Shown one piece after another: positions 1 through 4,687 of a stretch of 7,304 bases of DNA. The notes below the pieces were generated by a model. The model saw nothing but the letters and a program-made list of their open reading frames with translations. It was not told where the DNA came from and searched no databases. The position numbers and the translations under genes were made by a program. How positions within the stretch are numbered: the first letter of the stretch is position 1; the number at the start of each line of letters is the position of its first letter. Origin of the DNA: an uncultured Clostridia bacterium. Its GTDB lineage: Bacteria > Bacillota > Clostridia > Oscillospirales > Oscillospiraceae. The DNA is taken from the NCBI GenBank assembly GCA_946011705.1, contig CAMGCA010000093.1:1-7304 (forward strand). Reading direction: 5' to 3'.

Positions 1-271
1 CTCCCCGGGCTGGATGGTCGTGGCGCAGGATATCGGTATTGTAGTGCGCGCCGTGGTAGGAAAGCACATAATGCTCTCCCGCCCAGTCAAGCTCCATTGG
101 CTGTTTGCCGCCCTCCAGATCAATAATGGCCAGTCTGGCATGGAGCAGCGTGGTATCCCCGTGAGCATACGTCCCCTGCGCGTCAGGCCCCCTGCGGCGC
201 ATGGTATCCAGCAAGGACTCCCGTATGGATTCGTCCGTTTTCAAGCCGATGATTCCGGCAATCGCGCACAT
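1..271 (-). CDS. asnB: Asparagine synthase (glutamine-hydrolysing), N-terminal 90 residues, partial
   Basis: The minus strand from 271 reads MCAIAGIIGLKTD and continues open to the window edge, so the gene is truncated at its C-terminus. Cys2 directly after the start is the expected nucleophile of a class II glutamine amidotransferase, which releases ammonia from glutamine for transfer to aspartyl-AMP in the missing synthetase domain. RRRGPDAQG (residues 25-33) and HARLAIIDLEGGKQPM (44-59) are typical AsnB motifs. The start follows a GAAGGGA ribosome site (281-287 on the plus strand) with a 9-base spacer. Odd point: where family members read close to YNGEIYN, this protein reads YHGAHYN (72-78), losing the Asn of the oxyanion hole and the Glu that contacts glutamine. 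The gene is divergent from the helical protein at 348, and its upstream region carries a sigma-K-like promoter. Bacillus subtilis has a sporulation-associated AsnB paralogue (AsnO), so a sporulation role is plausible but inferred. Confidence 0.88.
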   Translation of the reverse strand, partial: MCAIAGIIGLKTDESIRESLLDTMRRRGPDAQGTYAHGDTTLLHARLAIIDLEGGKQPMELDWAGEHYVLSYHGAHYNTDILRHDHPARG

Positions 272-290
272 ACAATCACATCCCTTCATC

Positions 291-311
291 TGGGTATTCT
301 ATGTATACCCA
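291..311. repeat. 7-bp perfect inverted repeat in the divergent promoter region
   Basis: TGGGTAT (291-297) and ATACCCA (305-311) are perfect inverted copies separated by 7 bases. The palindrome covers the -10 box of the asnB promoter and the -35 box of the divergent promoter. It could be an operator controlling both genes; no regulator is encoded in the window. Confidence 0.4.
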
Positions 312-324
312 GCCGCCGGTTGTG
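295..324 (-). promoter_or_regulatory. Sigma-K-like promoter for asnB
   Basis: On the minus strand CACA (321-324) is followed after 17 bases by CATAGAATA (295-303), matching the Bacillus sigma-K pattern MACM-N16/17-CATANNNTA at every fixed position. The predicted start lies near 288, immediately before the ribosome site, giving a leader of about 17 bases. No sigma-A promoter of comparable quality is seen for this gene. The assignment assumes that the Bacillus consensus holds in this organism. Confidence 0.5.
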
Positions 325-331
325 CATACTA
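302..331 (+). promoter_or_regulatory. Sigma-G-like promoter for the gene at 348
   Basis: TGTATA (302-307), a 17-base spacer and CATACTA (325-331) resemble the forespore sigma-G consensus TGAATA/CATACTA, with five of six and seven of seven matches. The box overlaps the opposing asnB promoter almost completely. The predicted transcription start near 338 would leave only about 10 bases before the ATG, which is short and the main argument against this reading. Confidence 0.45.
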
Positions 332-347
332 GCATTGGTGATGATCG

Positions 348-776
348 ATGACAAACAGCAAGGAAATTCTTTCCTCCGTACTGAAAACCACACAGATGGG
401 CCAGATCGGCATTCGCAGCGTACTGGACACCAGTATGCGTCCGGCGCTTCGTAAAGCCCTGGAATCCCAGCTTCACGAGTACGATTCCATTGAGACGGAA
501 GCCCACTCCATTGCGTCTCAGCGGGGATGGGAGCTGCGGGAACTGGATCCGGGAATTCGGATGATGACGGATATGATGACCCGGATGAAGCTTCACGGCA
601 GAAATACCGATTCCAAAATCGCCGGGATGATGATTCAGGGCAACACCCGGGGCATGATCAAAGGGCTGAAAAACATCCACCAGTTTGCCGATCAGGATTC
701 CCAGGTCAGAACCGTCTGCCAGAAGCTGCTGGACTGCGAAACCGCCAACATTCGGCAAATGCAGGGATATTTATAA
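348..776 (+). CDS. Unknown helical protein, possibly ferritin-like, 142 aa
   Basis: I do not recognise this family with certainty. The sequence is almost entirely helix-favouring, with likely helices near residues 3-25, 29-58, 86-112 and 114-137. It has no signal peptide and no membrane segment. Acidic residues and histidines in the second helix (E39, H43, E44, E49, E51, H53) plus E131 in the last helix give a pattern compatible with a ferritin-like four-helix bundle, as found in several clostridial spore-coat-associated proteins, but no clear EXXH metal motif is present. Methionine is frequent between 72 and 96. The start at 348 has only a weak ribosome site (GGTGAT, 337-342); the next in-frame ATG (residue 17) has none. 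The gene stands alone: it diverges from asnB, has a sigma-G-like promoter and ends in a strong terminator. A spore-related role is inferred from context only. Confidence 0.75.
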   Translation: MTNSKEILSSVLKTTQMGQIGIRSVLDTSMRPALRKALESQLHEYDSIETEAHSIASQRGWELRELDPGIRMMTDMMTRMKLHGRNTDSKIAGMMIQGNTRGMIKGLKNIHQFADQDSQVRTVCQKLLDCETANIRQMQGYL

Positions 777-778
777 CA

Positions 779-812
779 GCAGGCAGACCCGGGCTGCCTG
801 CACCTTTTTTTC
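779..812 (+). terminator. Rho-independent terminator of the 348-776 gene
   Basis: GCAGGCAG (779-786) pairs perfectly with CTGCCTGC (794-801) across a 7-base loop, followed after ACC by eight consecutive T (805-812). It begins two bases after the stop codon. The T tract is also the spacer of the next promoter. Confidence 0.92.
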
Positions 813-830
813 GCTGCCGGCATATCCTAT
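801..830 (+). promoter_or_regulatory. Sigma-K-like promoter for the cortex-lytic operon
   Basis: CACC (801-804), a 17-base spacer made largely of the upstream terminator T tract, and CATATCCTA (822-830) match MACM-N17-CATANNNTA. The predicted start near 837 lies just ahead of the GGAG ribosome site at 844-847. Only about 80 bases separate the two genes and no sigma-A promoter is visible among them. Confidence 0.55.
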
Positions 831-856
831 CAGGAATCTGAAAGGAGCTGATAACC

Positions 857-1237
857 GTGCCATCCATTGGCTACATACAGGTACGCGCCTATACCAGCAA
901 CGCCCAGTATCCTCTTAAGGATGTGGCGATCACTGTTACCTCTCAGGACGGAACCGCCATTGCCATGCGCCTGACCGACCGAAGTGGGAAAATCACGCCA
1001 ATTCCCATACCCGTACCGGATAAAGCAGAAAGTCAGTCCCCGGACCCACCGGAGCGGCCCTATGCCGTTGTCAATCTGTATGCCCGTCTGAGGGGCTTTG
1101 AGCAGACTGAGGCTGAAAACCTACAGGTCTTTGCCGGAACCACTACCATTCAGAATCTTGAGATGATACCGCTTTCGGAGCTGCCTGATCAGTGGGATCA
1201 GATGATCATTTTTGACACCCCGCCTCAGAATCTCTAG
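857..1237 (+). CDS. SleC presequence-like domain protein, 126 aa
   Basis: Translation starts at GTG (857), 9 bases after GGAG (844-847). The N-terminal half reads like a carboxypeptidase-regulatory/transthyretin-type beta-sandwich: GYIQVRAYTSNAQYPLKDVAITV (5-27), then a turn and LTDRSGKITPIPIPVPD (39-55). The pattern continues with an aromatic strand and a C-terminal segment LQVFAGTTTIQNLEMIPL (88-105). From memory, clostridial spore cortex-lytic enzyme SleC begins with a similar non-catalytic region of about this length before its SpoIID-fold domain, so this gene may encode the detached N-terminal part. No signal peptide or membrane segment is visible, which fits a protein made in the mother cell and deposited on the forespore. 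The stop codon lies inside the ribosome site of the next gene, implying translational coupling. An independent structural spore protein is the alternative. Confidence 0.7.
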   Translation: MPSIGYIQVRAYTSNAQYPLKDVAITVTSQDGTAIAMRLTDRSGKITPIPIPVPDKAESQSPDPPERPYAVVNLYARLRGFEQTEAENLQVFAGTTTIQNLEMIPLSELPDQWDQMIIFDTPPQNL

Positions 1238-1247
1238 GAGGTGAGCC

Positions 1248-2471
1248 ATGCCGCAGATTCTTCCCTATATTCCCCAGCGAATCACCGTCCATCTGGGGCC
1301 GCCGGACTCGGATGCCCAAAATGTCACCGTCAGCTTTCCCGACTATGTGAAAAATGTGGCATCCAGCGAAATCTATCCCACCTGGGAGGAAAGCGCTCTA
1401 AGAGCAAATATACTCGCCATCGTTTCCTTCGCTCTGAACCGGGTCTACACGGAGTTCTACAGAAGCCGGGGATATGATTTCGATATTACCAATTCCACAG
1501 CATATGACCAGTTCTTTGTCAAGGGGCGCAGCTATTTTGAAAACGTCGCCCGGCTGGCGGATGAGCTGTACACCAGCTATTTGCGTCGGCCCGGTTTTGT
1601 GGAGCCGTTGGCGGCAAAATTCTGCAACGGCACCACCGTGACCTGTGAGGGTCTCAGCCAGTGGGGCAGCCAGAATCTGGCCCAGCAGGGCTATACTACT
1701 CCGGAAATCCTGCGCAGCTACTATGGGGACGTGGAAATCGTCAGCAACGCCCCTGTGCAGGGAATCACATCTTCCTATCCCGGTATCCTGCGCCGGGGCT
1801 ATTCCGGCCCCAGCGTTGTGATCCTGCAGGTCATGCTCAACAGAATTTCCCAGAACTATCCCGCCATTCCCAAAATATCCCTGGTGGATGGCATCTTCGG
1901 CGCTCAGACAGAAGCGGCGGTGATCCGGTTTCAGGAAATTTTCAATCTGACACCTGACGGTATCGTGGGGCGCTCTACATGGAATGCGATGGTGCGCCTC
2001 TATGTAGCGGTCACCAATCTTGCGGAGCTTCGCAGTCAGGGCCAGCAATTCTACGCCATCAACTGGGCCAATTCCAACCCCATACGGCAGGGCGACCGGG
2101 GTATCCGGGTGGAGCATTTGCAGTATATGCTTCAGGTGCTATCAGACTACATATCCGAAATCCCTCCGGCTACCATCGACGGGGTCTTTGGCCCCAATAC
2201 CCGCAACGCGGTTCTGGCTGCCCAGCGTAGGTTTGGACTGCCCCAGACCGGGGTTGTGGATTTTGACACCTGGGAAGCAATCTACGATCAGTTCTCCGGC
2301 ATAGAGACCACCACCTGGCAGGATCCGGAGAGCTTCCCCTACACATCTGCCATCCTTGGGAATTCCAATCCCCGGGCACGCTACAGTGCAACCAGTACCA
2401 TGTCCCAGTTCCCCGGAGGAAATCTCAGTTCGGGGCAGCAGGACCCCGTCAGACAGGAGGCACCAAGATGA
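1248..2471 (+). CDS. sleC: SleC-like cortex-lytic enzyme: SpoIID-fold domain plus two peptidoglycan-binding domains
   Basis: Residues about 30-165 form a SpoIID/SleC-type domain. SSEIYPTW (39-46) holds the candidate catalytic acid E41, equivalent to the essential Glu of SpoIID. It is followed by SALRANILAIVSFALNR, NGTTVTCEGLSQWGSQNLAQQGY (127-149, with the SQxG signature) and the ILRSYYGD segment (154-161). Two PG_binding_1 repeats follow: about 178-248 (DGIFGAQTEAAVIRFQ, TPDGIVGRSTW) and 278-346 (DGVFGPNTRNAVLAAQ, GVVDFDTW). The Ser/Gln/Pro-rich tail from 355 looks disordered. SleC of spore-forming clostridia is a lytic enzyme acting on cortex muramic-delta-lactam peptidoglycan during germination, activated by Csp proteases; none is encoded here. 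AGGAGGTGA (1236-1244) sets the ATG at 1248. The protein lacks a signal peptide. At 407 residues without the usual N-terminal region it differs from one-piece SleC and has an extra binding repeat. Confidence 0.82.
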   Translation: MPQILPYIPQRITVHLGPPDSDAQNVTVSFPDYVKNVASSEIYPTWEESALRANILAIVSFALNRVYTEFYRSRGYDFDITNSTAYDQFFVKGRSYFENVARLADELYTSYLRRPGFVEPLAAKFCNGTTVTCEGLSQWGSQNLAQQGYTTPEILRSYYGDVEIVSNAPVQGITSSYPGILRRGYSGPSVVILQVMLNRISQNYPAIPKISLVDGIFGAQTEAAVIRFQEIFNLTPDGIVGRSTWNAMVRLYVAVTNLAELRSQGQQFYAINWANSNPIRQGDRGIRVEHLQYMLQVLSDYISEIPPATIDGVFGPNTRNAVLAAQRRFGLPQTGVVDFDTWEAIYDQFSGIETTTWQDPESFPYTSAILGNSNPRARYSATSTMSQFPGGNLSSGQQDPVRQEAPR

Positions 2472-3007
2472 GACCACCGGAATCCTTTGTGGGGCAGCCG
2501 ATCCGAAGCCTGCAAACCATGCTTCAGGTCATCGCTCAGAATGATACAGACTACCCATCCGTCATCCCTGACGGCATTTACGGCCCGGAAACCATGCAGG
2601 CAGTGGCTGTTTTCCAGAGAAAGCAGATGCTGCCGGTAACGGGCATCGCGGATCTTACCACGTGGGAAGCCATTGTTCCTATATACGAGCCGAGTTTACC
2701 GAAGCAGGATGCCGCTGTGCCAATCGAAGTGGTTTGGAATCCGGGTAGTGTGGTCAAGTCCGGCGGCTCCCACCCCAATCTGTTTCTGGCGCAGGGGATG
2801 CTTGCGGTATTGTCCCAGGTGTATCACAGTGTCAGTATGCCGGCGTTGACAGGCATCCTGGACGAAATCACAGCGGATTCCCTAGCCTCCTTCCAGATGC
2901 TTGCAGGACTTCCCATGACAGGAAACCTGGACAGAACAACCTGGACGCATCTGTCCCAGCAATATCCCATGGCGGCAAACAGAGCCATTTCCCGGTGTGT
3001 GAAATAG
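2468..3007 (+). CDS. Non-catalytic protein with two peptidoglycan-binding domains, 179 aa
   Basis: The ATG overlaps the stop of the preceding gene by three bases (ATGA), and AGGAGG (2455-2460) precedes it by 7 bases, so it is translated with the SleC-like gene. Repeat 1 spans about residues 11-70 (IRSLQTMLQVIAQ, DGIYGPETMQAVAVFQ, TGIADLTTWEAI). Repeat 2 spans about 102-165 (LFLAQGMLAVLSQVY, LDEITADSLASFQ, TGNLDRTTWTHL). Repeat 2 is degenerate: the DGxxGxxT turn reads GILDEITAD. A linker rich in Pro and Val (75-98) joins them. No catalytic domain, signal peptide or membrane segment is present. It probably binds cortex peptidoglycan and may help position or restrain the SleC-like enzyme, but that is inference from operon structure. 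It may also be a detached C-terminal part of a larger multi-repeat ancestor. Confidence 0.82.
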   Translation: MRPPESFVGQPIRSLQTMLQVIAQNDTDYPSVIPDGIYGPETMQAVAVFQRKQMLPVTGIADLTTWEAIVPIYEPSLPKQDAAVPIEVVWNPGSVVKSGGSHPNLFLAQGMLAVLSQVYHSVSMPALTGILDEITADSLASFQMLAGLPMTGNLDRTTWTHLSQQYPMAANRAISRCVK

Positions 3008-3030
3008 AAATTGTTTCTAAAATGTGAATT

Positions 3031-3050
3031 TTCCCGGAAACGACCGGGAA
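3031..3050. repeat. 7-bp inverted repeat between the cortex operon and pgsA
   Basis: TTCCCGG (3031-3037) and CCGGGAA (3044-3050) form a perfect stem with a 6-base loop. No T run follows on either strand, so it is a poor intrinsic terminator. It ends 4 bases before the -35 box of the pgsA promoter and could be a weak operon end or an upstream operator. Confidence 0.4.
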
Positions 3051-3053
3051 TAC

Positions 3054-3082
3054 TTGATATTCCGAAGCCAGCTGTCTATAAT
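3054..3082 (+). promoter_or_regulatory. Sigma-A promoter for pgsA-like gene
   Basis: TTGATA (3054-3059), 17 bases, then a perfect TATAAT (3077-3082). The predicted start near 3089 lies 16 bases before GGAGG (3105-3109). This indicates vegetative expression, separate from the upstream cortex operon. Confidence 0.85.
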
Positions 3083-3117
3083 AGTGGAAAAACCTGACAT
3101 AAGCGGAGGATGGTTCC

Positions 3118-3699
3118 ATGTTTATCAGAAACTGGAAAAAGGAGATTTTTACGATTCCCAATTTATTAAGCCTGTTTCGGCTGGTATTGATCCCCGTTTA
3201 TGCATCCGTATACCTGACTGCCACCGAAAGCTGCCAATTCGTTCTCGCAGGGACCATTCTCGCGATCTCCTGTCTGACAGATATGATCGACGGCAAAATC
3301 GCCCGGAAATACAATATGATCACCACGCTTGGTAAGGTGCTGGATCCTCTGGCAGATAAGCTCACCCAGCTGACGCTGACCATTTGCCTGAGCCTGAAGT
3401 ACCCTGTGCTATATCCCGTTCTCGGTCTGTTTGTCCTGAAGGAGCTGTTTCAGCTGGTGTTGGGTATTGTGTTTTTGCGCAAGGGAAAGATGCTGCCGGG
3501 CGCGCTGATGGCGGGAAAGATCTGCACAACCGTTCTGTTTATCAGTCTGATCGCATTGGTTTTGATGCCGAATATTCATCCCGCGGCGGTAACGGTAATC
3601 GCCATAGTTGACGCACTGTTCCTGACAATTTCGTTCATCAGCTATGTTTTGGCCTATTTCGGGAAAAATGTCAAGGTTCAGGATATTGAATCGGAATAA
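3118..3699 (+). CDS. pgsA: CDP-alcohol phosphatidyltransferase, PgsA-like, 193 aa
   Basis: The complete CDP-alcohol phosphotransferase signature DXXDGXXARX8GXXXDXXXD is present at residues 55-80 (D55, D58, G59, A62, R63, G72, D76, D80). These residues bind the two metal ions and CDP-diacylglycerol. The N-terminal TIPNLLSLFRLVLIP (12-26) is typical of phosphatidylglycerolphosphate synthase, the first committed step to phosphatidylglycerol at the cytoplasmic membrane. Hydrophobic segments near 13-33, 41-56, 83-120 (probably two passes), 133-150 and 156-181 give the usual six-helix layout, and 193 residues is normal length. GGAGG (3105-3109) precedes the ATG by 8 bases. The gene is monocistronic, with a sigma-A promoter and an intrinsic terminator. 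A cardiolipin-synthase-type or other CDP-alcohol transferase cannot be excluded, because polar-substrate residues are not diagnostic by eye. Confidence 0.88.
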   Translation: MFIRNWKKEIFTIPNLLSLFRLVLIPVYASVYLTATESCQFVLAGTILAISCLTDMIDGKIARKYNMITTLGKVLDPLADKLTQLTLTICLSLKYPVLYPVLGLFVLKELFQLVLGIVFLRKGKMLPGALMAGKICTTVLFISLIALVLMPNIHPAAVTVIAIVDALFLTISFISYVLAYFGKNVKVQDIESE

Positions 3700-3710
3700 C
3701 CAAAATCAGA

Positions 3711-3747
3711 CGGCGGCTCAAAAACTTGAGCCGCCGTGTTCCTTTGT
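3711..3747 (+). terminator. Rho-independent terminator after pgsA
   Basis: CGGCGGCTCAA (3711-3721) pairs perfectly with TTGAGCCGCCG (3726-3736) over a 4-base loop, followed by TGTTCCTTTGT. The stem is strong and the T tract interrupted. On the minus strand it is followed by TCTGATTTTGG and could also stop transcripts arriving from 3843. Confidence 0.82.
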
Positions 3748-3771
3748 CCTCTCTGTCAGGGGAGCAACGTG

Positions 3772-3828
3772 TCACGGGTACGCCGTCGGGTTATCCGCGG
3801 ATATTTCCACGGCATCGGCTTTCCCCAT
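3772..3828 (-). CDS. Candidate 18-residue small ORF (speculative)
   Basis: The 210 bases between the pgsA terminator and the terminator at 3922 hold no conventional gene. On the minus strand an ATG at 3828 opens an 18-codon frame, MGKADAVEISADNPTAYP, ending in TGA. It is preceded by GAGGG (3834-3838) with a 5-base spacer and by an extended -10 box (TGG-TATACT, 3850-3858). The product matches no family I know. It could be a real small protein, a leader peptide, or a chance frame inside a small RNA. Confidence is low because 18 codons with a passable ribosome site arise by chance. Confidence 0.22.
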   Translation of the reverse strand: MGKADAVEISADNPTAYP

Positions 3829-3844
3829 TGCTTCCCTCGTTGTA

Positions 3845-3858
3845 AGTATAGTATACCA
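3845..3858 (-). promoter_or_regulatory. Possible minus-strand extended -10 promoter
   Basis: On the minus strand TGG-TATACT (3850-3858) is followed directly by a second overlapping TATACT (3845-3850). No good -35 box stands at 16-18 bases; the nearest is TTCACC at 19. A transcript from about 3843 would run to the hairpin at 3711-3736, roughly 130 bases. Confidence 0.3.
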
Positions 3859-3872
3859 GATCTTTTTGGTTA

Positions 3873-3901
3873 TTGGTGAAGAAATCTTGAACATTCACCA
3901 A
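3873..3901. repeat. 8-bp perfect inverted repeat
   Basis: TTGGTGAA (3873-3880) and TTCACCAA (3894-3901) are perfect inverted copies separated by 13 bases, in an AT-rich stretch about 15 bases upstream of the possible minus-strand promoter at 3845-3858. It may be a regulator site or an RNA stem. There is no T run next to it typical of a terminator. Confidence 0.4.
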
Positions 3902-3921
3902 AAATATTTTGACAGAATGCA

Positions 3922-3951
3922 CAAAAAAAGGACAGCAAAAATAGCTGTCCT
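3922..3951 (-). terminator. Rho-independent terminator of the minus-strand membrane gene
   Basis: On the minus strand AGGACAGC and GCTGTCCT (3944-3951 and 3929-3936) form a perfect 8-bp stem with a 7-base loop, and the T run extends over the complement of 3923-3929. It starts 8 bases past the stop at 3959. Confidence 0.92.
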
Positions 3952-3958
3952 CATAGTA

Positions 3959-4363
3959 TCAGGTTGGATACGCGTTACTCAGCAGAAGCAGCAGCGGCAG
4001 CGCCAGGGTAAAAATACTGATGGCCCAGGAATACATCGCCTTTCTGGAGCAGAGCATACGCACCAGGCAACCGAACGGCAGCGCCACCGGACCCAGCACC
4101 CCCAAATTCCGCCTGAAATACTGAGCAAACTCCCCGGTCGCCTGCAAATTGATTCCCACCTGCTCCGGCAGATGCTCTCGATTATAAGCGGCCAGCTTCA
4201 GCGCGTAATAGACAACCGGAGCAGCCAGCACGAATTTTCTCAGCCGGTACAGCCAGAGACCAATCAGATTGATCACACGGTTAATCTTCCCAACAACCGT
4301 CTTCACTTTGTCAAAGCCCGTCTGGGGCTTTGTTTCATTCACAGAAGCTTCGGCGTTTTCCAT
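3959..4363 (-). CDS. Unknown membrane protein, 134 aa
   Basis: I do not recognise this family. The frame is open for 23 more codons upstream, but the ATG at 4363 is preferred: GGAGG lies 6 bases before it, and the longer version would begin upstream of the promoter boxes at 4391-4419. The first 25 residues are polar (MENAEASVNETKPQTGFDKV). Hydrophobic stretches cover about 28-58, including FVLAAPVVYYALKLAAY (44-60), and 111-129 (YSWAISIFTLALPLLLLLS). A third, Gly/Pro-containing stretch at 87-104 (LGVLGPVALPFGCLVRML) may be membrane-associated. There is no cleavable signal peptide. The central loop (61-83) is charged. The gene is monocistronic with a sigma-A promoter and its own terminator, so it is probably expressed in growth. 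Function unknown. Confidence 0.78.
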   Translation of the reverse strand: MENAEASVNETKPQTGFDKVKTVVGKINRVINLIGLWLYRLRKFVLAAPVVYYALKLAAYNREHLPEQVGINLQATGEFAQYFRRNLGVLGPVALPFGCLVRMLCSRKAMYSWAISIFTLALPLLLLLSNAYPT

Positions 4364-4390
4364 ATGCTTCCTCCATTCTTTATATTGCGC

Positions 4391-4419
4391 ATTGTACCAC
4401 AAATCTGGATTCAACGCAA
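4391..4419 (-). promoter_or_regulatory. Sigma-A promoter for the membrane gene at 4363
   Basis: On the minus strand TTGCGT (4414-4419), a 17-base spacer ending in TGG, and TACAAT (4391-4396). The TGN extension supports a functional -10. The predicted start near 4384 gives a leader of about 20 bases. Confidence 0.7.
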
Positions 4420-4463
4420 GTAAACAATCCATGACTTTCTACGTTCCAATAAGATTCAGTCCG

Positions 4464-4491
4464 TTTTATTGTACCTTTTTATTGGTATACT
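4464..4491 (+). promoter_or_regulatory. Extended -10 promoter for the small membrane gene at 4526
   Basis: TGG-TATACT (4483-4491) is an extended -10 box. The -35 region (TTTTAT, 4464-4469) is poor. The predicted start near 4498 precedes AGGAGGG (4513-4519). It is arranged back to back with the minus-strand promoter at 4391-4419. Confidence 0.55.
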
Positions 4492-4525
4492 CTCCTAAAG
4501 ATCAACCGATACAGGAGGGTTACAA

Positions 4526-4687
4526 ATGAAAAGCGTCGAACAGAAAGTCAATCTGCACATCTACCATGCACCGGCGCATAAAACCGGCAGACAGCTCCTT
4601 ACGCAGAAAAACGTGGATATTGCCGTTGTGATCGTATCCTTTGCCGGCTTGATCAGCGCTATAGCATTTTTGCTGACAATGCGCTGA
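4526..4687 (+). CDS. Small single-pass membrane protein, 53 aa
   Basis: An ATG at 4526 sits 6 bases after a near-perfect ribosome site (AGGAGGG, 4513-4519), which is preceded in turn by an extended -10 promoter. The product starts MKSVEQKVNLHIYHAP, has a basic, polar N-terminal half (H, K and R at 11-29), then one hydrophobic segment at about 30-50 (VDIAVVIVSFAGLISAIAFLL) and ends TMR. The charge distribution predicts the N-terminus inside the cytoplasm. No catalytic motif is present. The last 29 bases overlap the end of the convergent phosphoesterase gene, so the two mRNAs would be complementary at their 3' ends. I recognise no family. The promoter, ribosome site and membrane segment together make a real gene likely despite its size. 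Confidence 0.72.
   Translation: MKSVEQKVNLHIYHAPAHKTGRQLLTQKNVDIAVVIVSFAGLISAIAFLLTMR

Noticed and set aside
14..454. Plus-strand frame across the asnB start and the divergent promoter region
   Set aside because: It runs antisense to clear AsnB motifs and through the start of the next gene; no family similarity.
1398..2117. A 239-codon open frame on the minus strand inside the SleC-like gene
   Set aside because: It is entirely antisense to a gene with clear SpoIID and peptidoglycan-binding motifs, has no domain I recognise, and has low-complexity features of a shadow frame.
3644..4423. A 259-codon plus-strand frame covering the pgsA end, the intergenic region and the antisense of the membrane gene
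   Set aside because: It crosses two strong terminators, has no ribosome site, and its sequence is rich in Gln/His/Arg as expected for an antisense reading.
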